Positions 12,479 to 22,080 of a stretch of DNA of 64,000 nt are shown here, piece after piece. The notes under the pieces were generated by a model, which was given only the letters and a program-made list of their open reading frames with translations, made no database searches and was not told the DNA's origin. Where the stretch lies: contig SNVD02007657.1 of NCBI GenBank assembly GCA_013180625.2, positions 243,140-307,139 on the forward strand, written 5' to 3'. Numbering within the stretch: the stretch's first letter is position 1; each line of letters begins with the position of its first letter. A program made the translations under genes and the position numbers. Source of the stretch: Boswellia sacra (taxonomy: Eukaryota > Streptophyta > Magnoliopsida > Sapindales > Burseraceae).

Positions 12479-13336
12479 TGTAAATGTTGAAGCTACAGAC
12501 TCAGTTACAGACTCAGTTACACACTACATAACCAAAGTAGTTGTAACAAATGTGACATACGTAAATAAAAATTGCACAGAAGAATTTTTACGTGGTTCAA
12601 CTTAAATAAGACTATATCCATGGGCAGCTAAGCTGTAATTCGCTATGTTGTTCGAGTTTACAAGGCCTAGGGCTTTATAGTTGAGGAATGCACCTTTCTC
12701 TCACACTTATCTATCCTATATAAACTATGCTCTCTCTCCAAGAACTCCAACACTAGTAAACTAGCTTCCTAATTCCTTGCTGCAATTCATACCTAACAAT
12801 TTGAGTCCCTCTCAAATTGTTATACAATTTCCCAACAAGATAATCAATCCCTAGTGATTATCCACACTCATGAGAAGAGATAAAATTTAATAAAGATCAC
12901 AAGCTAACAAAGAAAAACGTTCTCTAATAGAACTAGAACAAGTTGCATATATATACTAAACATGACATGAAATAAAAGTCTTCTTACACTATAACTCATC
13001 TAGCAAGCAATCAATCCTTATCATATAAGGATTCTTCAGGATCTAAATGATATCATGTGCATGACCTACGTATCTTGAAGTCTAGGAAAGTTATATCACA
13101 TTAGGATAATCAATGAAGTATCAGAAGCTATCCTAATGCTAGTAGAACTAAAACACTTTCCAAACTTATATGTATCTAGAAAATATTATCCAGTTCAATC
13201 TTTTCTAACTAACTCAGCTAAAAATAAAAAGTAATTAAGATCAAATCAAAATATTTATTTTCTCCAAAATGCCAACATAGCAATGCCAATGCCACGTAGA
13301 TTAACACGTGGCTGACCATATGATGTTGTCCTAACA
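12479..13336 (-). repeat. 5' LTR of the SIRE-like copia element
   Basis: This is the partner of 1553-2409 and lies next to the primer binding site. Read on the minus strand it starts TGTTAGGACAACATC and ends in CA. One short duplication (GACTCAGTTACA repeated near 12497-12520) is absent from the other LTR. Confidence 0.88.
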
Positions 13337-13924
13337 TTAATCGTTATTTATAATAAGTCATTTCGATTATGCCTAAATCGTTATTAGTGTATTTAGGATC
13401 AAGTGTAATTCAGTATGATTTATTATAGACCCGCTATGGGAGACTAATTTTTGTAAACTAGCATCACATTGGAAGTGCATGTTCTCATCCATGTATATCT
13501 GTGGAGTGGTCTCTCTTTTGCAACAACCGGTCAAAACCAATCTCTACCACCACCAACTTTCTTTCACATTTCCAATAGCAAAACAAAAGAATAACAACCA
13601 CCATCACCAATTCATCAAATCAAGGTACATTATTGGCTTTATTTGGCATATTAGAGATATGATTTACGTTGATCATAAGGTAATGGGGGGGTTTAATTAA
13701 AATCCAATATTTGCTCCATAATGCAAATTATGGGCATTATGACATTAATTCTACTTCAAATTGGATAATCAATTCATGAATGGGTTTTTGTAATCTATAA
13801 ATACTCAAAATCCAACCTTACAAAAGAAATTATACATAAAAATAAACATATAAGATCATAATCATTTTTGTTATTTAAGAAGAGCTTCTATTCTGGATTC
13901 AATTATATGTGTAAGTGTGTGTGT

Positions 13925-13969
<45 letters not shown>

Positions 13970-14044
13970 TTTGCTTTTATTCACAAGCATACATGCGAAT
14001 GAACGATATAAATATATAGTTAACTCTATTTTCAATAAGGAGCT
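13337..14044. other. Intergenic DNA with a GT microsatellite
   Basis: This is the 3' flank of the PR-4 pseudogene. A (GT)n tract with two interruptions runs from about 13911 to 13966. No coding region is supported. The 73-codon open frame at 13479-13700 has no recognisable features. Confidence 0.6.
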
Positions 14045-14825
14045 TCAATCTCCACAATTGATGAACTCTTAGTTAACCATAAGATGACCTAATTGGGCTT
14101 GACCTTTTCCATCTGTATCCAACCCGTGGAATGCACCAATATCCAACTCTAAGCCTACAATATTGCTGCATTGATTAACAATTCTCATAGTTGCTTTTGT
14201 TCTTGTCCCACTATACATCACATGTATTAAAGATGTTTCATTCTTTATTGAATGCATCTACAAGGCATAATCTTCATGTTTCACTAATATTGCCACTTAA
14301 GACATGTATAACCATCCACAAACTATACCTTTCCCTACTTTCTTGAGTTTTTACCGATCTTGTAATAAAAAGCTTTTTCTTTTTCTTTTTTTCCTTTTGA
14401 TCTATGAATAACTAAAATTTATTAGGATTTTAATATATTTTTATTAACTATCAATAATAACGTATCCTCACTTTTTGTTAAATTAGCATTTGATAAGGAG
14501 AGAATTTATTGGTAGAAAACTATATAGAACCACTTGCATATCAATCAAGGAAGAATTGAGATATATCGAATAAATGCGATTATATGGCTTGTATACCCTT
14601 AAACACTTGCAACAAGTAGTTGGTCTGTGACGTCTAACAAGTCCACAGAAGATCCATCCATGGATGCAGAACCTTGGGATAATGATCATCAGCTTGGATG
14701 ATTGCCATTGTCTGCAAAGTGTTTAATGAAACAATCAAGTTCAGTGTTGCTGTTACATTAGAAGCATTTTCACCATCAAAACCAGCAACAACAACAACAA
14801 CACCATGAGGGTTACAATTACTTGA
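14045..14825 (-). pseudogene. PR-4 pseudogene, barwin-domain part (exon 1 3' half and exon 2)
   Basis: Minus-strand translation matches the barwin domain of the intact neighbour at 28782-29625. Exon 1 remains are ASNVTATLN near 14765 and, in a shifted frame, GWIFCGLVRRHRPTTCCKCLR near 14590-14660. Exon 2 remains lie at 14045-14245 and include RIVNQCSN, LDTDGKGQAQLGHLMVN and a terminal INCGD before TGA at 14045-14047. Damage includes loss of most of the central barwin segment, a frameshift before the CGPVG-like block, an extra residue in AQLGH, and a stop at the codon that is Tyr in the intact copies (VN-stop-EFINCGD). Its upstream part was a hevein domain, cut by the MULE at 14826. The remainder is at 19640-19790. 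Confidence 0.85.
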
Positions 14826-15180
14826 AAATGGGTAAATGTCATAGACCACCCTTACCTTTTGCGAAATTATAATGTAAAAACAACTTTTGCTATTTTGTAT
14901 GAACGCTAATCCTACCTTTTTAGAAAGTCATCGTGGACTACTCTTCTGTTAGTTTAGACGTTAGGTGACATCAGTTTTTTGTCCAAAATCTTTACAATTA
15001 CTAATACACCATTTACCCTAATTTTAAAAAGCAAGTGCATATATAGACTATTAATTTATTAAGGAAATACCCTTTAACCTTTGAATAGAGCCAATTAAAA
15101 ATGATTCCTCCTCATATAGTGGCCTTGTGAATTTACAAATTTACCCCTATGTTTTAAAAAAAAAATTCAATATAGCAGTT

Positions 15181-15317
15181 GAAACATAGAGAAATCATAG
15201 TTTGAAATGAAACACAACCATGATTTTTAAACAAGCCATCTCACCAGTAGAAACATAGAGAAATCATAGCTTGAATGAAACACAACCATGATTTTTAAAC
15301 AAGCCATCTCACCAGCA
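15181..15317. repeat. Tandem duplication, 68-69 bp unit, two copies
   Basis: The unit beginning GAAACATAGAGAAATCATAG is repeated at 15181 and 15250 with only a few differences, and each copy ends CCATCTCACCAG. It is inside the MULE, upstream of the zinc-finger relic. Confidence 0.9.
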
Positions 15318-15371
15318 AATAGCAATTGACATAAATATTATCAATATATTAAGTAACAAAGTAATGCAAGG

Positions 15372-15918
15372 TTGAAGAAAATAACATCAAAGGCAGGTAC
15401 AAGTACAAAAATCGATCAAGCAAACTTAAGCAATGCAAGGCACAATAGTAGTACATCAAACATGAGTGTAAGAGGTAGATCTAAAATGCTAAATGGCAAC
15501 CTAATCAATTTCAAAAATAAAAGGTGCAAATGTAATGCAAAGGCAACTATTATGATTTTTGAGTCTAGCAATAATCTTGGTAAGCTATATTTTATATGCC
15601 AAAATGGAATATGTAATTTTTACAGAGCCTGATGTTGAAGAAGTTAACTATCATGTTCTTGATGTGGTGAAGTGCACTAATGTGAAAAGTGAGGAATGGA
15701 ATAGGGAGGATGAAGTCTAAAACATTTTATGGAAGATGCAAGGTGATATGAAGCTACTGATGAACCAAAATGAAGTGCTTGAACAAATCAACAAAAAAAA
15801 TGAAGAATGTAGTCATGGTAAGCATGCTGCTATTCTATATGTTTCTGCTTATTTTCATAGGATTTATGGTAAAAATGATGTAATGTGGCTTGTGTATGAA
15901 ATGCACTGCAGGAAATGA
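15372..15918 (+). pseudogene. GRF-type zinc finger protein relic
   Basis: An 86-codon open piece (15372-15632) has a basic N terminus and then CKCNAKATIMIF, NLGKLYFICQ and NGICNFYRA, which is the C-x-C, aromatic and C-x3-F/Y pattern of GRF zinc fingers in plants. A second open piece (15736-15918) holds a short coiled-coil-like stretch (KLLMNQNEVLEQINKKNEE), as often follows the finger in this family. A stop separates the two. GRF fingers normally have a CxC pair, an R-containing NPGRxFY motif and a late Cys. Here the motif reads NLGKLYFIC, so key basic residues have changed. I infer it is a passenger or accessory gene of the MULE. Confidence 0.55.
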
Positions 15919-16076
15919 AGAGCAATGAAACTCATTAGAATAAAGCAATTTAAAATCACAAGAGTAACTATGTATTTCATTATAGCTTAAAATCTAGGGC
16001 TAAGTGCATAGTTTTGCACAAAATATAGCAGTTGCATGATCATAATAGTGCATAATTTGCATCCTATTGTGTGTGC

Positions 16077-16160
16077 CTAACTAAAGGACTACACAAGTTC
16101 CTTTACCAAAAATCAATAACCCTAAAGGACTATACAAGTTCCTTTACAAAAAAGCAACAA
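16077..16160. repeat. Short tandem repeat, about 41 bp unit, two copies
   Basis: The unit CTAAAGGACTACACAAGTTC and following bases repeats once directly, each copy ending in a CAATAACC or CAACAACC tail, immediately before the MITE at 16172. Confidence 0.75.
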
Positions 16161-16171
16161 CCTTATACAAG

Positions 16172-16677
16172 TAGGGGTGAAAATTTGGGACACGACACAC
16201 GAACATGACATGAATACGACACGAACACGATACACGATTAATAAATGGGTCGGATTCGTGTTGAGGGTGTTCAACATGCCAACCCGTTTAATGACACGAA
16301 TAGTTAAACATATTTTATCTATCCTTAATATGTAAGCTCATTTAATGATATAAATTGTTACATACTTATAACATATATATTATAAAACTGAAATTTTTAT
16401 ATTATAAAATAAATTAATTTACAAAATAATAAATTATGATGATTTTAATAATATTTTATACTAACAATGGTTTATATTCTAAAAATAATTTTAATTGATA
16501 TAAATATATACAATATTATGCATAACTATGTTAAACAATTAAGTAAATTATGTGAATAAATATGACACGATTACAACATGTGGGTAACACGTTTAATAAC
16601 TGTGTCAGATCCGTATTTCATGTCTTGACACGAATAACTAAATGGGTTGACACGTACGACATGAATTCCCACCCTTA
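16172..16677. mobile_element. hAT-type MITE, copy 1
   Basis: About 506 bp with short imperfect terminal inverted repeats (TAGGGGTGAAAATT at the left; TAAGGGTGGGAATT read from the right end). It is flanked by 8-bp near-direct repeats TATACAAG (16164-16171) and TACACAAG (16678-16685). Subterminal sequence is dense in ACACGA/TGACACG motifs. Eight-base target duplications point to hAT. It encodes nothing and has a relative at about 33.80-34.40 kb. Confidence 0.75.
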
Positions 16678-17299
16678 TACACAAGTTTGTTTACAAAATA
16701 AATACCATATGATGAGGTTGCATTATTATATATCTTTGCATGATTACTTACATACAAACTGCACATCAACTTGCACAAAATATTCCAAAAGCTTCCAAAA
16801 TATTTTTCACCGTTTCATTGCATCACATACTTACATAAATTTAGAATGACGGTCAAAAGAATTAAAATAAGTAACAAATGCAATACAAGGTATGTTTATT
16901 ACCTCTTCCTCCCAATGGTAGTTAAAGTTTAAGTTTGCTGAGATGAGGGACGAGTTGAGCACCCAACATTTTGTGAGCCTGCACCATGTTGGGATGGTGT
17001 TGCTTGAGATTATGATACTGGTTGTTAAGAAGAAGACCACACAATGGAGTTCCTTGCCTTCAACATTTAAGTAAATAGGAAAAAGAATAGAAATAAGTGA
17101 CAAACGCAATTTGTCAGTAAATATAATAAGCATAAACCTACAAAAAACAATCACATTATAACCTATTTCTTCTTTTTGGCTGGGACATTCGTGCATTTCC
17201 TTCTTTTTTGAGATTGATAGAATGATGTTGGAGGGTGGGATAATGTTGCACTAGTAGGCTTTGCATTTGTATGATTAAGAAGTTGGCCTTTGCTTCAAA

Positions 17300-19260
17300 A
17301 GATGGCCCTATAGTGGTTTTCCTTACCTTACACATACAAAAGCCAAGGACAAATAAGTTAGTTATGATAAAATATCAGTAAGTCATTTATTCAACAGTTA
17401 GAAAATACAATTTATAGACCTTCTTATGATTTATGGATGGGGGATTTTCGCAGCTCCTTTTATTATGATTGTACCCACCATAGTTTTAGCATCTCATGTG
17501 AATAGTTTTGAAGTTGGTGGGTCTTCATTTGTAGACCTTCTCTTATTTTTATTTGGCCCTCTGCTTTTGTCCTCATTTTGCAGGGTTCCAAGTTGTTGCA
17601 TGACACTTCTGAAAACTCACTTTGAACTGGTATAGGCCTGATATAATAGTCATAGGCTGTAATGTATCTACTCCTTAACTCTTGTCAATGAACTAATGAA
17701 AATCTATTCTTCTTTCATTTGCACAAGCAATGGCATGGATACAATGCATCCCAAGAATTTGAAATAGTTTACAGGAAAAATACCCCTTACTCAATCTCAC
17801 CATATAAAATCTCCACATGACCTCCATTATCTAACTCTATTTCAATCTATCAATAATCACACTCCTAATCTTTGGGCCCAAATCTGTGTGCCATCTTGGA
17901 CACTCTTTTAACCTACAATGGCCAAACAAATAAAATCAAAAGCAAGTTATGAAGAAAAAAATCAACTAACAAGTGAAAAAAATAAAAACTAAAAGTAATG
18001 CGCTTACTTTCTGTACATCCTCTTTAAAACCTTCATTCTAATGTCCTCAACCATGGTAAGATAGGTCTGACCTTGATGACAGTTGATCCAAGAGTTAAAT
18101 GATTTAGTGATATTGTTGGTAACATCATCAACCTTAACCCTTTTATCGAAGGCATGTCTGCTTCATTGTATTGCAGGAATGTTGGATAAGTAATCAAAGG
18201 CCTTAGCATCAACTCTTTTAATTTAGTGACATCAGAGGGCTTGCAAGCCCTCCAAAACAGCCCCTATAGTCTTAGTTTACTATGCTCTCTTTTGAAATTA
18301 TGATAAAAATTCTTACCACAAAATCCATTAAATGCATATGGCCAATGAACAGCCAAAGCATTCATTAATTCTTTTTGCCTGTCACTCATAAATGTCATAG
18401 GTAGCCCACACTCATCTACTCCTCCAATATGCTCATCTAATAGCTCTAGAAACCAATTCTATGTGAAATTGCATTCAACCTCACAAATTCCTAGGGTTAA
18501 GGGAAACATCCTATTGTTGGCGTCAAGGCCCACATCTGCCAATAAGACCCTACCCATAAGGCCTTTTAGATGACAACCATCCAAATCTACAAAAAGCCTA
18601 CAGCCAGTAACAAAACCTTGTCTCTATGCAGGAAAGCTAATAAAAAATCCTTAGAAATTAGGATTTGCAGAAAGCAACTTTTCATCTACCCAAACATAGA
18701 TAGTTGTACCAGGGATTAAGATCCTTACAATGTTGGCATATTTGTGTAATATGTTAAGCCCTTTTTGGCAGTGTTCTGCTATGACCTCAAGAGCTCTCAT
18801 CCTAGCCCTATACAACTTTTGTTTGGAAGGTTTAAGGCCAAATCTCTTTTTTATACCCATTTTTTAACCACTCTACATCAAAGATAGCATTATCTCTAAA
18901 ATGATCATATTTTTTTTTCTATCTATTTATATGTGCACTTAGGGGTATCAGAGACTCTAGAACACCTATGTTGAGGATATAATGTCTTAATTTTATAGGT
19001 TATCAGGTCTTATGTTGTTGACACATAAATCCTCCAAGTACAACCTTCTGCAGCACACTTACAAGTCACCGCATTTTTTTATTTTTCACTCCGTTAAGCT
19101 TAATCACTTTGTACACCGAGTACTCTCTAAGAACTTCTCTAAAATGGGCCAAATTTTCAAATGTTTGGCCCACCCTAAACTCAACCTCCCTTTCAAGACT
19201 AGGAGTAAAAAAAATTTTCTTATAGACCCTAACCATCCTCTCACTACCCACTTCCTTCTC
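17300..19260 (-). pseudogene. MULE (MuDR-family) transposase pseudogene
   Basis: Minus-strand fragments appear in the expected order. The N-terminal MuDR plug has EFRVGQTFENLAHFREVLRE (19066-19251). A YRARMRALEVI segment is followed by the NPGT-like block IPGTTIYVWVDE (18651-18860). The DDE core shows DLDGCHLKGLMGRVLLADVG with the first catalytic Asp, then FTWNWFLELL and MSDRQKELMNALA with the second Asp (about 18330-18600). Stops and frameshifts separate the pieces. The C-terminal zinc-finger region expected further left (about 16.85-17.6 kb) is too eroded to read. This gene belongs to the MULE at 14826-19580. Confidence 0.85.
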
Positions 19261-19639
19261 ACTACTACTTACTAACTTTTCAAAAATTTCACCATCACTT
19301 TGGTAAAAAAGGTTGGAAGCTGCGTTAAAAAGGCTAGATTTGGATTAGTGTTCTTAAGGATTTTTGTTGATTATTAATTAAATTAATAATATTTCATTAC
19401 AATTATTTATTTATTCTATATTTTCTAAAGTTATATCATATCATCAATTACCATTTTACCCTCAAATTGTCAGTAGGAATTCCAATTGAGGGGACAATTT
19501 GCAATATCTGAAACCTGAAGGTGAAAATGCATTAGAGCAAACCTCAGGTGGGAAATGAAATTTTACAAGTATTTATATTAATTACTTGAGGGAAATTCTT
19601 ATATCTATTGCTCTTAATTTACTGGCCCTCCTTGGTGAA

Positions 19640-19790
19640 ATTTTCGGCTCCGTCCCTAATAGGTAGCAGTTGTGCCACAATAACCATTCTAATTACAACA
19701 TAAGTTGTTAGGACATTTCTGTCACATAAATGGAGCATGACGTGTCCACAACTTGACTTTTGATTTCTGGCCTTTCAATAGACACAACTA
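19640..19790 (-). pseudogene. PR-4 pseudogene, hevein-domain part of exon 1
   Basis: Minus-strand translation gives CPNNLCCN-stop-NGYCGTTATY near 19665-19725, matching [19 protein letters not shown] of the intact class I gene. Nearer the MULE, nucleotides AAGAATTTCCCTCAAGTAATT match the codons for KNCQSN in the intact gene. Between these blocks is a foreign insertion of about 50 bp containing AGGGACGGAGCCGAAAATTT, which resembles a transposon end. A frameshift precedes the CPNN block. Together with 14045-14825 this formed a third hevein-plus-barwin PR-4 gene, now broken by the MULE. Confidence 0.75.
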
Positions 19791-19952
19791 ATAATATCCC
19801 AAGTTTCAAGATTTTCTTGATTCTTGATCAAGAGATTAATCTACATTTGGTCTTAGGAAAATAAAGATAATTATTGGTAATTAAAAATGTTACCTTTGTC
19901 ATTCATAAAAGCCTCTTCATTGAATAAAAACTTTCCATATATACATTATTTA

Positions 19953-19999
<47 letters not shown>

Positions 20000-22080
20000 T
20001 GATTAAGACAGATGATGTGTTTCATTAATAAAACTTAATTTACTTATATATTATATATGTAATCTAGTAATATTTTCTTTCTTGTTTTGGTAGGGGCGTG
20101 CGCGGGTGCGCACGCACACAGAGACATGATTTTTTCTTTACTCTTACTCCATATACATACATATATATATATATGTATGTATGTATGTAATGTATGTATT
20201 TATGTTTTTATATTAGTGATTGGAGTGTTTGCCTGATTTAATAAAATTAGGAAGGAATTTCTATCTAATAATTGTTTCGAAATTTTCAAAACGAAGAAAT
20301 TAAGAAAATGTGATTCCAGCACCAGCTCAAGCAATGGTAACACAATCTACCACTTAATAACAATCTAAAATAGCAGTGCAAGACTCAAATATGTTATCTA
20401 AACCCCATGATAATTGAATGATTCCTTCTTCTTGTTCTTAATTTATATCACCTCGTCAATTGATATATATATATCTCTATAACCTTAGATGGACAAATAT
20501 ATTACACTACCTTGATGATAACTTAATGTTATTTAAATATTATTTTATTAATTGTTTTCTAGTTTATTTCAATTTCAAAATAAAATGAATTAAAATTTAT
20601 GAATTAGCGATAAAGGAAAATCCACATGTCAATCTATATTATTTTTTCTAATTATTAGTCTGTCTACCTTTAGTAACCTACCTCCTTTAACTCTAATAGC
20701 AATGCACAAGCCTTCTTTCATTCAAATAATCGGGGTAAACAAACATATTTTACAATTTACAACTATATGAGCTTCTCTTGTATTTTAGTTCTAGTGTTTT
20801 ATTTTATAAATCTTATTTTAGATTTTTATTCTAATTTATTTACACTAGCATAAATTATATCTTTCTCTTTATTTTCGTCTTTTATTAATGTTTGTAACTA
20901 ATCAAACAAGTTTTACTAAAAGAATAAATATTCGAAAAATTATTGGTGAACGCTAATAATAACTGACTCTTTTTGTATAATTTTGAATATAAAATAAATT
21001 ATATATTATATTTCTACTATGTTTTTTTTTCATTATGATTTATTTACATCAATTAGAGTAAAAATTAATAAAACCAATAAAGAAATTTATGTTTGAGACT
21101 TTTTATTATTTTTAGTCATTTGTATTCTTTTGGATAGAAACAAAGTTCATTATGGATTTTTTTTTTGGAAATAACTACGAAGAGATATTTTATAAGAAAA
21201 TTTACTTTTGAGTTGACTTTATGTTGGAGACTTTTTTATCATTTTTATTCATCGGTAGTCTTTTTGGGCAAAAAAATATATTTATTATGTATTTTTTTTT
21301 TGAAACTACTATCAGGAGATTATTTTGAAAGAAAATTTACTTTTGAGTTGATATTGAAAAAAGTTTTAACAATTCAAAACACAGTTGTAGTATTTTTAAT
21401 TTGTGAATACTGAGCTTCAAATTGGATTTTTGATTATAATGCTAAAATCTGAGATTATAGATAAGATATTTTTGATAAAATTGGCAATGGAATAATTATG
21501 CAATGTTTTCAAAATATGTGAGTATTATTGTGTGAATATATATTTATTGAAAAACTTATCAAATATTAGCATTTTGCATTTCAATTTTTTTATTATGGGA
21601 TAATTTTGAGGGCAAGACTCATTATGTTTGCTATATCAAATTTTTTCTTTTTGATAAATTTTCTCATACCATCAAAGTTAAAAAAAAACTACAAAATATT
21701 AAAATTTTTAAGGTGTCTTCTCTTTAATAAAATATTTTTGTCATCTTATATACATACTTAGAATTTGAGACTAGTGTAGAGAGTATTTTTTTATAGCTCA
21801 AGGAAGAAGGTTTTCTAATCTAGATTATATAGAGAGTTTATATGCCACTCAATAGTTGACATTTGTACCAAGCTAGCTTAGGTGGAAAATCAATTAACAA
21901 GAATTGTATGATGAAATTTATTACTCAAAATATCTAGTCGATCTATACCTCCTTAGCTAATTTGGAAAAATTGATAACAACTTATTAGAAGTTAAATAAT
22001 TTGAGACAAAAAAACATAAACAATGCTTCTTCGTGATGTGGATTGAGTGTGTAAAATATGGGTAAAATGTGGGCTTAATG
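19791..22080. other. AT-rich intergenic DNA with simple repeats and a dispersed-repeat copy
   Basis: It contains an (AAT)n microsatellite at about 19956-19999, a GC-rich purine/pyrimidine alternation near 20090-20120 (GTGCGCGGGTGCGCACGCAC), and a partly palindromic AT/GTAT tract at about 20150-20200. The stretch 20.7-21.75 kb aligns loosely with 48.6-49.13 kb and ends with the same TCTTTAATAAAAT sequence. No gene is supported. Confidence 0.6.
21095..21357. repeat. 132-bp tandem duplication
   Basis: Two adjacent units start GAGACTTTTT at 21095 and 21227. Both contain a CATTATGGATTTTTT- or ATTATGTATTTTTT-like run and end in AAATTTACTTTTGAGTTGA. The open frame across them (21165-21413) merely repeats itself and is not a gene. 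Confidence 0.8.

Larger units (their letters stand above)
1553..13336 (-). mobile_element. Full-length degenerate Ty1/copia retrotransposon, SIRE/Maximus-like
   Basis: This is an 11.8-kb LTR element read on the minus strand: 5' LTR 12479-13336, primer binding site, gag, protease, integrase, reverse transcriptase, RNase H, an additional ORF region, then 3' LTR 1553-2409. Protease-integrase-RT-RNase H order is diagnostic of copia. The long gag with a coiled-coil segment and the extra ORF after pol fit the SIRE/Maximus lineage. Possible target duplications are GTAAT (1548-1552) and TTAAT (13337-13341), four of five bases matching. Every coding domain carries stops and frameshifts, and by eye the LTRs differ at roughly one base in five or six, so the insertion is old. 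About 2 kb of its length is a nested solo LTR (5303-7279), leaving a normal length for this lineage. Confidence 0.9.
14826..19580 (-). mobile_element. Mutator-like element (MULE) inserted in the PR-4 pseudogene
   Basis: The direct repeat AATTACTTGA occurs at 14816-14825 and 19580-19589 (9-10 bp, the size MULEs generate). PR-4 hevein coding sequence runs up to it from both sides. The element holds a decayed MuDR-type transposase (minus strand) and a GRF-type zinc finger relic (plus strand). The ends share only loose similarity (left GGGTAAATGTCATAGACC; right, on the minus strand, GTAAAATTTCATTTCCCACC), so terminal inverted repeats are weak or worn. A hAT-type MITE later inserted at 16172-16677. 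Confidence 0.8.

Noticed and set aside
13479..13700. 73-codon plus-strand ORF next to the first copia element
   Set aside because: No domain or signal, low-complexity His/Asn region, and no supporting splice or promoter features.
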